From JAWKJY01 sp041393535 (lineage in GTDB: Bacteria > Actinomycetota > Thermoleophilia > Gaiellales > Gaiellaceae), in contig JAWKJY010000006.1 of NCBI GenBank assembly GCA_041393535.1, positions 62,001-126,000 on the forward strand: a DNA stretch of 64,000 nt, read 5' to 3'. The translations under genes and the position numbers were made by a program. The notes under the pieces were generated by a model. That model saw nothing but the letters and a program-made list of their open reading frames with translations, did no database searches and was not told where the DNA came from. This document shows, one piece after another, positions 57,372 through 64,000 of this stretch (its first letter is position 1; the number at the start of each line of letters is the position of its first letter).

Positions 57372-58867
57372 ACCTCGGGCTCTCGCTGCTCGCGACCGCC
57401 GAGCGGACGCCCGCGGCGGAGGCGCTCGTCGACGGTCACACGCGGCTCGACTACGCGGCGCTGCAGGGACGCGCCGCCCGGCTCGCCGGCGGCCTGGCCG
57501 GGCTCGGCGTCGGCCGGGGCGACCGCGTCGCCGCGGTGCTGAAGAACCGCCACGAGACCGTCGAGCTGTTCTGGGCCTGCCAGTGGCTCGGCGCCTGGTT
57601 CGTGCCGCTCTCCTGGCGCGTCTCGCCGGCCGACGTCGCCTACTGCGTCGCGGACGCCGGCGCGCGCATCGTCCTCGTCGAGCCCGCGAGCGAGGAGCAC
57701 GCCGCGGCGCTCGCCGACGTCCGGCTCGTCTCGGTCGGGGGCGCCTCGGGCTGCGCGCTCGCGCTCGACGAGCTGCGCGCGGCCGACCCGCACCCGGGCG
57801 CGCTCGACCTCGACGACGGCGCGATCTCGATCATGCTCTACACCTCGGGCACGACCGGCCGGCCCAAGGGCGTGCCGCGCTCGCACCGGGCCGAGCGCGC
57901 GGGCGGGCTGTCGCAGGCGCTCCAGCACGGCTACCTGCACGGCGACCGGACGCTCGGCGTGATGCCGCTCTACCACACGATGGGCGACCACTCGATGCTG
58001 GCGATGTCGCTGATCTCGGGCTGCTACGTCTGCCAGCCCGACTGGAGCGCCGAGCGCGCGCTCGAGCTGATCGAGCGCGAGCGGGTCACGTCGCTCTACC
58101 TCGCGCCGACGCTCTTCCACGACCTCGTGACGCACCCGGGACGGCCGACCCGCGACCTCTCGTCCGTGCGGGCGCTCGGCTACGCCGGCGCGGCGATGAC
58201 CGGGGCGCTCGTCGAGCGCTGCCTCGAGGCGTTCGACCCCGAGGTGTTCGTCAACCACTACGGCTCGACCGAGATCTACACCTTCTCGCTCGACGCGAAC
58301 CAGCGCGCGAAGCCCGGCTGCGCAGGTCGCCCCGCGCTCAACGCGCGCCTGCGCCTCGTCCGCCCGGAGCCGGGCGCGGGCCCCGACGACCTCGCCCCGC
58401 CGGGCGCCGAGGGCGAGATCGCCTGCCAGCTCACCTCCGACGAGGCCTTCGCCGGCTACTGGAACCGCCCCGATGCCGACGCGAAGGCGATCCGCGACGG
58501 CTGGTATCTCACCGGCGACCTCGGCCGGCTCGACGAGGACGGCGACCTCTGGATCGTCGGCCGCGTCGACGACATGATCATCTCCGGCGGCGAGAACATC
58601 CACCCGCTCGAGGTCGAGGACGCGCTCGCCCGCCACCCGAAGGTGCGCGAGGTCGCCGTGATCGGCGCGCCCGACGACCGCTGGGGCCAGCGCGTCGTCG
58701 CCTGCGTCGTCGCCGACGCGGGCACGACGCCCGACGAGCTCGACGCGTTCCTGCTCGACGGCGGCGCGCTCGCGCGCTTCAAGCGGCCGCGCGAGTACCG
58801 GCTGGTCGAGGCGCTGCCGAAGAGCGCCTCCGGCAAGATCCTGCGGCGCGTCCTGCGCGACGCCTGA
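57368..58867 (+). CDS. AMP-forming acyl-CoA synthetase
   Basis: 499 residues from a GTG overlapping the preceding stop. AMP-binding motif ISIMLYTSGTTGRPKGVPRS, then LPLYHTMGDHSMLAMSLISG-like region, FVNHYGSTEIYTFSLDANQR, DGWYLTGDLGRLDEDGDLWI, GRVDDMIISGGENIHPLEVE and the catalytic Lys in LPKSASGKILRRVLRDA. It forms a CoA thioester from a carboxylic acid and ATP. The active-site pattern resembles benzoate- or medium-chain-type ligases. Substrate unknown. Its placement with the hydroxylase suggests that it activates the hydroxylase's substrate or product. Confidence 0.9.
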   Translation: MNLGLSLLATAERTPAAEALVDGHTRLDYAALQGRAARLAGGLAGLGVGRGDRVAAVLKNRHETVELFWACQWLGAWFVPLSWRVSPADVAYCVADAGARIVLVEPASEEHAAALADVRLVSVGGASGCALALDELRAADPHPGALDLDDGAISIMLYTSGTTGRPKGVPRSHRAERAGGLSQALQHGYLHGDRTLGVMPLYHTMGDHSMLAMSLISGCYVCQPDWSAERALELIERERVTSLYLAPTLFHDLVTHPGRPTRDLSSVRALGYAGAAMTGALVERCLEAFDPEVFVNHYGSTEIYTFSLDANQRAKPGCAGRPALNARLRLVRPEPGAGPDDLAPPGAEGEIACQLTSDEAFAGYWNRPDADAKAIRDGWYLTGDLGRLDEDGDLWIVGRVDDMIISGGENIHPLEVEDALARHPKVREVAVIGAPDDRWGQRVVACVVADAGTTPDELDAFLLDGGALARFKRPREYRLVEALPKSASGKILRRVLRDA

Positions 58868-58889
58868 GCGACATCACGAGGAGACGACC

Positions 58890-59666
58890 ATGACCCACGA
58901 CGGCTTCCGCGTCGCGCCCGCCGACGAGCGCGGCGTCGCCCGCATCACGCTCGACGTGCCCGAGAAGATGAACCGCGTCTCGATGAACGCGCGCGACGAG
59001 CTCGCCCGCGTCTTCGGCGAGCTGGGCGCCGACCCGGCCGTGCGCGTGATCGTGCTCGAGGGCGCCGGCGAGAAGGCCTTCACCGCCGGCGGCGACATCG
59101 CCGGCTTCATGACGCGCGACCCGGAGACGCTCTCGCGCCTCGCGTGGAACGTCGCCGCGCCGGAGCGCTGCCCGAAGCCGGTGATCGCCCGCATCCACGG
59201 CTTCTGCCTCGGCGTCGGCTTCGAGCTCGCGCTCGCGTGCGACTTCCGCGTCTGCTCGGACGACGCGCAGCTCGGCCTGCCCGAGGTGGGCCTCGGGATG
59301 ATCCCCGGCTCCGGCGGCACGCAGCGGATGGTCTCGCTGCTCGGCCTCTCCCGGGCGAAGGACCTGATCATGCGCCGCAAGCGGATCGCCGCCGCCGATG
59401 CGCACGCCTGGGGCCTCGCCTCGGAGGTCGTCCCGCGGGCCGAGCTCGACGCCGCCGTCGACCGGGTCGTCGACGACCTGCTGCAGCTCTCGCCGCTCGC
59501 GCTGCGGGTCTGCAAGCGCGTCCTCAACCTCGCGCCCGACGCGCCGCTCCACGTGGGCCTCGACATCGAGGGCTTCGCCTACGGGATGCTCCGCTCGACG
59601 CACGACTTCGCCGAGGGCGTCGACGCGTTCGTCAACAAGCGCGCCCCCGAGTTCACGGGCGAGTGA
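58890..59666 (+). CDS. enoyl-CoA hydratase/isomerase (crotonase family)
   Basis: 258 residues. GAGGAG before the ATG. FRVAPADERGVARITLDVPE, EKAFTAGGDIAGFMTRDPET (oxyanion hole AGGDI), IHGFCLGVGFELALACDFRV, LGLPEVGLGMIPGSGGTQRM with the catalytic Glu, and AWGLASEVVPRAELDAAVDR. It acts on CoA esters, consistent with the ligase 22 nt upstream. It could be a hydratase or a ring-opening hydrolase of alicyclic CoA esters. Confidence 0.92.
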   Translation: MTHDGFRVAPADERGVARITLDVPEKMNRVSMNARDELARVFGELGADPAVRVIVLEGAGEKAFTAGGDIAGFMTRDPETLSRLAWNVAAPERCPKPVIARIHGFCLGVGFELALACDFRVCSDDAQLGLPEVGLGMIPGSGGTQRMVSLLGLSRAKDLIMRRKRIAAADAHAWGLASEVVPRAELDAAVDRVVDDLLQLSPLALRVCKRVLNLAPDAPLHVGLDIEGFAYGMLRSTHDFAEGVDAFVNKRAPEFTGE

Positions 59667-60439
59667 GCGCCGCCGAGCGGGTGCAGGCGTACGCGCGCGC
59701 GACCGCGGCGCGCCTGCTCGAGCCCGTCCCCGTCCCCCCGTTCACGGCGTACCTCCACGCCCTCGACCTGCCGCACCTGAACTACGCGATCCCGGACGGC
59801 CCCTCACCGGACGGGCTGGAGGAGGCGCTCCCGCGGCTGCGCGCCGCGTTCGCGGAGCGCGGGCGAGCGCTGCGGATCGAGCTGGTCGAGGAGGCGCTGC
59901 CGGCGCTCGCCCCGGCGCTCGCCGCCCACGGCCTCGACGAGGAGCTGCGGCTGCCGGGCCTGATCTGCGCCGCGGACGCCCTCGTCGACGCGCCGCCCGT
60001 CCCCGGGCTCGCGGTGATCAGGCTCGCGCAGGCGTCGAGGGCCGAGAGCTGGCTCGCGGCGATGGCCGTCCAGGCCGTCGCGTTCGGCGTCGACGAGCCG
60101 CTCGCGCCCGCCGACGCGGAGGCGGCCCGCGCGCGCTACGCCGAGGACGCGGTCCTGCTCGCAGTGCTCGACGGCCAGCCAGTCGGCGCGGGCGTCGCCA
60201 CGCGGCCGGTCGACGGGGTCAGCGAGGTCGCGGGGATCGGCGTCGTCCCGGCCGCGCACGGGCTCGGGATCGAGCTCGCGCTCGTCGCCGCGTGCGCCCG
60301 GTCGGCGTTCCGGAGCGGCGCCGGGCTGGCCTTCCTGACGCCCGGGGACGACGGGGCCGCCGGGCTGTACGCGCGCTGCGGCTTCGCACCCGCGCTGACG
60401 ATCGTCCACCTGGCCGACGAGGCGGCCGCAGCGACCTAG
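59663..60439 (+). CDS. GNAT-family N-acetyltransferase-like protein
   Basis: 258 residues from a GTG overlapping the hydratase stop (GTGA). N-terminal half: FTAYLHALDLPHLNYAIPDG and RLRAAFAERGRALRIELVEE. C-terminal GNAT core: AVLDGQPVGAGVATRPVDGV, SEVAGIGVVPAAHGLGIELA, LVAACARSAFRSGAGLAFLT and GLYARCGFAPALTIVHLAD. The acetyl-CoA loop (Q/RxxGxG/A) is partly degenerate (AAHGLGIE). Substrate unknown. It may only ride along with the CoA-ester operon. Its last 4 bp overlap the convergent gene. Confidence 0.8.
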   Translation: MSAAERVQAYARATAARLLEPVPVPPFTAYLHALDLPHLNYAIPDGPSPDGLEEALPRLRAAFAERGRALRIELVEEALPALAPALAAHGLDEELRLPGLICAADALVDAPPVPGLAVIRLAQASRAESWLAAMAVQAVAFGVDEPLAPADAEAARARYAEDAVLLAVLDGQPVGAGVATRPVDGVSEVAGIGVVPAAHGLGIELALVAACARSAFRSGAGLAFLTPGDDGAAGLYARCGFAPALTIVHLADEAAAAT

Positions 60440-61911
60440 CCGGTCTCGGTGGCCGGCGGCGCCGGCTCCGGCGCGGGCGGCGCCGGCTCGGGGGCCGGCG
60501 GCGTCGGTGCCGGCGGCGGCGGTGCGGGCTCGGGCTTCGCCGCGCCGACGCCCGAGACCTCGATCCGCGCGGGCGAGCCCTCGCCGTCGTGCTGGATCAG
60601 GATCGTCGCCGCGCGATCGCCCGCCTTCGTCGGCGAGAAGACGACGGTGACGACGCAGCTGGCCTCCTGGTCGAGCCGCTTCTTCGGGCCCGGGCAGTCG
60701 TTCGTGACGGTGAAGTCCTTGCGGTTGCCCTCGACGGTGATCTCGGAGATCACGAGCGGGGCCGTGCCGACGCTCTGGAGCGTGATCTCCTGCGCCTGCG
60801 CGTCCTGGCCGACCTCGATCTCGCCGAAGGCGATCGACGTCGCGGAGAGCTCCGCGGCGCCGACGCCCTTGCCGGTACCGAGCAGCTGGACGCTCGTGGG
60901 GCCGTCCTCGCCGTCGTGGTCGATGACCAGCCGCGCACGGCGCTCGCCGAGCGTCGTCGGGCGGAAGCGGACGGTGACGAGGCACGCCTTCTTCGGCTTG
61001 ACGACGCCGTCGGCGCGGCAGGTCGAGTCGTCCACGACGATGCGGAAGTCCTTGGCGTTCTTGCCCGCCAGACGGACGGCAGCGACCTTGACGGGCAGGT
61101 TGCCCGTGTCCTGGAAGCGGATCCCGCGCGGAGGCGAGCTCGTGTCGGGCTCCTGGTTGCCGAAGTCGAGCGTGGCCGCTTCCGGCGTCAGGGTGCCCTT
61201 GCCCGTGCCGGCGCCGCGCAGGCCGACCTCGATCCGCGGCTGCTCGCCCGTGAAGCGCACGACGAGGGTGCCCGTGCGCTCGCCGCGCTTCTTCGGCGCG
61301 AACCGCAGGACGACGTCGCAGGTGGCGCCGACGGGGATCGGCGTGCCGGCGCCGCAGGTCGAGGCCTTCTGATCGATCGGGAACTCGGCCGCCGCGTCGC
61401 CGGTGACGGCGACCTCGAGCGGCGTCACCTCCTCGTCGAAGCCGTTCGAGATCGTCACCGTCTCCGGCTTCGACCGCTTGCCGACGTCGCCGTCGCCGAA
61501 GTCGATCGAGTTCCGGCTGACGACGATGTCCGGGCCGACCGCATCCGTCGGGATGAAGGTCTCCCCGACCGAGTCGCCGCCGCCGCCGCTCGCCTCGTCG
61601 TCGCCGCCGTCGCGGAAGACGAGCAGGTAGATCGCGCCGACCGCGATCACCGCCGCGAGCAGGACGCCCACCGCAGCGGCCGCGCCCACGCCGCGCCTGC
61701 GGCGCGGGCGGTACTCGCCCGGCTCGGGGGGCATCGGGAAGCCGCGGCCCGCCGGCAGGCGCGAGTAGACCGGGGGCCGCCCGCCGGGCATCGTGTGCTC
61801 CGGGTCGCGCCCGATCGGCCGCGTGCGGTCGTCCTCCCACTCGAGGGAGTCGCGCGCGTCGTCGCGGTCGTCGTACGGGTCGTACGGCTCGTCGGGCGGG
61901 CGTCCGGCCAT
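60436..61911 (-). CDS. single-pass membrane protein with extracellular SPD-2/Hydin-type (choice-of-anchor D) repeats
   Basis: 491 residues from the ATG at 61911 (an ATG 12 codons upstream is possible). A cytosolic Pro/Asp-rich tail with RPRRRRG is followed by one transmembrane helix (AVGVLLAAVIAVGAIYLLVF) and three ASH-type beta-sandwiches. Each starts like NSIDFGDGDVGKRSKPETVT or TSIAFGEIEVGQDAQAQEIT and contains C-V-V-T/F-x-P units (ATCDVVLRFAPKKRGERTGT; KACLVTVRFRPTTLGERRAR; ASCVVTVVFSPTKAGDRAAT). A C-terminal Pro/Ala/Glu tail (APEPAPPAPEPAPPATETG) ends it. Probably a surface or cell-wall adhesion/structural protein. Confidence 0.85.
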   Translation of the reverse strand: MAGRPPDEPYDPYDDRDDARDSLEWEDDRTRPIGRDPEHTMPGGRPPVYSRLPAGRGFPMPPEPGEYRPRRRRGVGAAAAVGVLLAAVIAVGAIYLLVFRDGGDDEASGGGGDSVGETFIPTDAVGPDIVVSRNSIDFGDGDVGKRSKPETVTISNGFDEEVTPLEVAVTGDAAAEFPIDQKASTCGAGTPIPVGATCDVVLRFAPKKRGERTGTLVVRFTGEQPRIEVGLRGAGTGKGTLTPEAATLDFGNQEPDTSSPPRGIRFQDTGNLPVKVAAVRLAGKNAKDFRIVVDDSTCRADGVVKPKKACLVTVRFRPTTLGERRARLVIDHDGEDGPTSVQLLGTGKGVGAAELSATSIAFGEIEVGQDAQAQEITLQSVGTAPLVISEITVEGNRKDFTVTNDCPGPKKRLDQEASCVVTVVFSPTKAGDRAATILIQHDGEGSPARIEVSGVGAAKPEPAPPPPAPTPPAPEPAPPAPEPAPPATETG

Positions 61912-61975
61912 GGCGTGGTCGTGTCCTTCGCGGCCGCGGCCCGGCATCCTGCCCGGCCGCCTCGGGCGCGTCGGC

Positions 61976-62659
61976 CTACTGGCGCGTCCCCGGGATCGAG
62001 GCGGCGATCCAGTCGATCAGCGCCCGCGGGTTGCGGGTCTGCGTGGTGACGCGGCCGGGCCCGGTGATCTCGAAGACGAGGCCCTCGGAGCTCTTCAGCG
62101 CGGTCATCGTCGAGCCGCCGACGCGCTTCAGCTCCATCCGCATCCCATCGTCGTACGTGACGAGGTGGCCCGCGTCCACGACGACGGTCTCCCCGTCGGC
62201 GAGCTCGATCGCGTCGAGCGCGCCGTAGCAGGAGGCGAGCACCGTGCCCGGGCCCGTGGCGCGGATGACGAAGCCGCCCTCGCCGCCGAGCATGTTCCGG
62301 AAGCCGGCCCACTTGGTGTCGATCTGGACGGAGCCCGACGACGCGAGGTAGCTGCCGCGCGTGATCGACAGCCCCTGGCCCTCGGCCAGCTCGACGGCCA
62401 CGACGTCGCCGGGCAGGTTCGGGGCCACGTCGACCCAGCCGCCCTGGCGGTCGGCCGTGTACGTCGTCACGAAGAACGACTCCCCGCCGAGGACGCCCCG
62501 CGCGAGCGACTTCATCAGCCCGCCCTGCATCCTGGCCTCGATCGCGATCCCGGCCGAGTGGAGCGCCATCGCACCGGCCTCGGCGCGCATGCTCTCCCCG
62601 CCCGCGAGGACGCAGCGCGCGATCGCGAAGGACGGGCTGTGACGGACGTCGACCTGCAT
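61976..62659 (-). CDS. AIM24-family (TIGR00266-like) protein
   Basis: 227 residues. MQVDVRHSPSFAIARCVLAG, GESMRAEAGAMALHSAGIAI, GGLMKSLARGVLGGESFFVT, LSITRGSYLASSGSVQIDTK, GFVIRATGPGTVLASCYGAL and the end GPGRVTTQTRNPRALIDWIA. This is the tryptophan-attenuator-like double beta-helix of AIM24 proteins, widespread and of unknown role. Length typical. It follows the SPD-2-type gene's start by 64 nt and may be in one operon. Confidence 0.9.
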   Translation of the reverse strand: MQVDVRHSPSFAIARCVLAGGESMRAEAGAMALHSAGIAIEARMQGGLMKSLARGVLGGESFFVTTYTADRQGGWVDVAPNLPGDVVAVELAEGQGLSITRGSYLASSGSVQIDTKWAGFRNMLGGEGGFVIRATGPGTVLASCYGALDAIELADGETVVVDAGHLVTYDDGMRMELKRVGGSTMTALKSSEGLVFEITGPGRVTTQTRNPRALIDWIAASIPGTRQ

Positions 62660-62776
62660 CGCGGCTCCCCTCGTCGCCGGTGCCCGGTCAGCCGGGCCGG
62701 CCCTCCCCTGGGGCCGTGCGTTTGAGGGTACGCGACCGGGCGCGGGTCCCGCGCCGGCGGTCGAGCGCCGCTGCGG

Positions 62777-63082
62777 CTAGATCATGTCCTCGTCCGCGAA
62801 GGCGAGCACCCGGTCGACGACCTTCCCCCAGGTGATCACCTCGATCCGCCCGTCTGGCGTGACGACGAGCAGGCCGTCCTTGACGGCCTCGGCCTCGTAG
62901 CCGCCCGGGGCGACCCGCTTGTACTTCTTGCACAGCTCGGCCGCCGTCTTCGCGGCCGCGGGCTTGCCGTTCTTGAGGGCGACCCGGATCCGGGACTCGA
63001 AGTGGCGGACGTCCTGTGACTCGACCGCCAGGTCGATCATCTTCGTGACCTCGTGGTCGAGCAGCCTGCTCTCGGTCTGCAC
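62777..63082 (-). CDS. small protein of unknown function
   Basis: 101 residues. MQTESRLLDHEVTKMIDLAV, ESQDVRHFESRIRVALKNGK, PAAAKTAAELCKKYKRVAPG and YEAEAVKDGLLVVTPDGRIE, ending TWGKVVDRVLAFADEDMI. Two helices are followed by a small beta domain. It is less Arg-rich than most shadow readings here and GAGGAG lies upstream, which supports a real gene. Family not recognised. Confidence 0.6.
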   Translation of the reverse strand: MQTESRLLDHEVTKMIDLAVESQDVRHFESRIRVALKNGKPAAAKTAAELCKKYKRVAPGGYEAEAVKDGLLVVTPDGRIEVITWGKVVDRVLAFADEDMI

Positions 63083-63197
63083 CTCGATCTCCTCCCGCGC
63101 TGTGTCACGAGCCGGCGCCGCTGCTGCCCCCGACCGCGTCCTGTGGACCCCGTGATCGGCAGGCGCCGGCCGCGGTTCAGCCGGGCGGGCGAGGGCC

Positions 63198-63590
63198 CTA
63201 GGAGGGGATCAGCGCCACGGCCTCGACCTCGATCTTCGCGCCCGGGATCGCGAGCCGGCTGATCTCGATCAGCGTCGACGCGGGCCGCGCGTCGCCGAAG
63301 ACCTCCTGGCGGACGGGGTTGATCCGCGTGCGGTCGTCGACGTCGGTCAGGTAGACGGTCACCTTGACGACGTCCCCGAAGCTCGCGCCGACCGAGCCGA
63401 GGACGACGCCCATGATCTCGAACACCTTGCGGGTCTGCGCCACGACGTCGTCGCCGCCGACGAGGTTGCCGTCGGGATCGACCGGAACGATGCCGGAGAC
63501 GAACAGCAGGTCGCCGGCGCGCACGGCGTCCGTGTAGTGGCTGATCGGCGTGCCGAGCTCGGGCAGCCGGATCTCCTCGCGTGCGCTCAT
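63198..63590 (-). CDS. RidA-family (YjgF/UK114) protein
   Basis: 130 residues. ATG with GAGGAGG 6 nt upstream. RAGDLLFVSGIVPVDPDGNL, VAQTRKVFEIMGVVLGSVGA, SFGDVVKVTVYLTDVDDRTR, INPVRQEVFGDARPASTLIE and the end IPGAKIEVEAVALIPS. The conserved Arg of the imine-deaminase site is in ARPASTLIEI. It would hydrolyse reactive enamine/imine intermediates, or act as a pathway-specific relative. The reading frame runs on upstream into the thioredoxin-like gene without a stop. Confidence 0.92.
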   Translation of the reverse strand: MSAREEIRLPELGTPISHYTDAVRAGDLLFVSGIVPVDPDGNLVGGDDVVAQTRKVFEIMGVVLGSVGASFGDVVKVTVYLTDVDDRTRINPVRQEVFGDARPASTLIEISRLAIPGAKIEVEAVALIPS

Positions 63591-64000
63591 CGTGCCTCCT
63601 CGTCGGGCGCCGCCCATGCGGCGCGTGCCCGCGATCCTAGGGCCTCGCGGGGTCGCCGAGACGGCGACGGGGCGCGTCAGGTCGAGCACGGCGGTCGCGC
63701 CCGCGGCGAGCGCCGAGGCGACCTTCCCGTCCGGGCCGATGAGCAGGCCCATCGGCGTCCCGCCGGCGCCGAACGCGCCGGCGGCCGCGAAGTCCGGGTC
63801 GCGCAGGACGCCGGCGAAGCCCTCCGCGCGCACGGCGTCGGGCTCCCCGGTCGAGAGGACGAGCAGCCGCGGCGCGCCGTCGGGCGGCGCGGCCTCGTAC
63901 GCGACGAGGTCGTCGTGCATCGCGCGGCAGAAGCCGCAGCCCGGGTTCCAGAAGACGAGCAGCGTGTCGCGCTCGGCGTCGAGGCGCTCCGCGAGGGCGA
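63591..64000 (-). CDS. thioredoxin-like protein, partial (runs off the window)
   Basis: The visible part reads RLDAERDTLLVFWNPGCGFC, RAMHDDLVAYEAAPPDGAPR, LLVLSTGEPDAVRAEGFAGV and AFGAGGTPMGLLIGPDGKVA. The redox motif is CGFC and the cis-Pro is in GGTPMGLL. This resembles the thioredoxin domain of MauD/VKOR-linked proteins. After SALAAGATAVLDL the frame continues through a low-quality stretch (TRPVAVSATPRGPRIAGTRR) into RidA with no stop. A TAG in another frame near 63640 may be the true end if one base is wrong. N-terminus lies beyond 64000. Confidence 0.65.

Overview
The window is about 72-75% GC by eye, uses many GTG starts, and is packed with genes joined by ATGA/GTGA overlaps. It carries F420-type (LLM, PPOX-like) proteins, a SPD-2/Hydin-repeat exoprotein, a YidB-like protein and a Tm-1-like/TIM-barrel pair. 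This fits a high-GC actinobacterium, most plausibly a Thermoleophilia member (Gaiellales/Solirubrobacterales) seen through an environmental assembly. The lineage is an inference. Small indels break genes at 1-2.1 kb, 10.3-12.3 kb and near 14.05 kb. The rest reads cleanly.

Layout. 0-2.1 kb: metX-metY (minus), both frameshifted, and a small membrane protein. 2.2-9.5 kb: secreted beta-propeller protein, MaoC-like hydratase, LLM oxidoreductase, SDR, SnoaL-like, YkvA-like, ABM monooxygenase, Usp-like membrane protein and PPOX-like flavoprotein. 9.5-16.6 kb: broken trans-sulfuration enzyme, broken secreted genes, a joined hydantoinase HyuA/HyuB and beta-carbonic anhydrase. 16.7-22 kb: ACT-malic enzyme and a surface-polysaccharide-like group (PHP phosphatase, sugar epimerase, VpsJ-like protein) with a very structured divergent spacer. 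22.0-25.9 kb: FrnE/DsbA-like protein whose first CPWC cysteine is UGA followed by a SECIS-like hairpin, then a repeat protein, CopD-like membrane protein, M50-CBS protease and thiolase.

26-39.8 kb is one regulatory unit. A LacI regulator heads a minus-strand operon (livHM, substrate-binding lipoprotein, livGF, Tm-1-like, TIM-barrel partner, cupin, small secreted protein, MDR dehydrogenase, amidase). A ThDP enzyme diverges from it. LacI-type palindromes lie in both control regions. 40-42 kb: chelatase chlI/chlD, where the VWA half can only be reached by a -1 frameshift on a run of nine A. 43.6-53.6 kb: aspartate-semialdehyde dehydrogenase, VOC protein, LarA homologue, secreted and membrane proteins, and larB-larC-larE for the nickel-pincer cofactor that LarA uses. 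53.6-60.4 kb: molybdenum hydroxylase (large, FAD and 2Fe-2S subunits), acyl-CoA ligase, enoyl-CoA hydratase and GNAT, chained by overlaps. 60.4-64 kb: SPD-2/Hydin-repeat protein, AIM24 protein, RidA and a thioredoxin-like protein cut by the window end.

Three layers cut across the genes. (1) A 140-147 bp two-hairpin repeat sits directly behind stop codons at five loci. (2) TANNNT boxes placed 6-8 nt before start codons suggest many leaderless mRNAs. (3) Two recoding signals are present: UGA/SECIS at 22.1 kb and -1 frameshifting at 41.13 kb. I saw no tRNA, rRNA, CRISPR array, intact transposase or phage gene.
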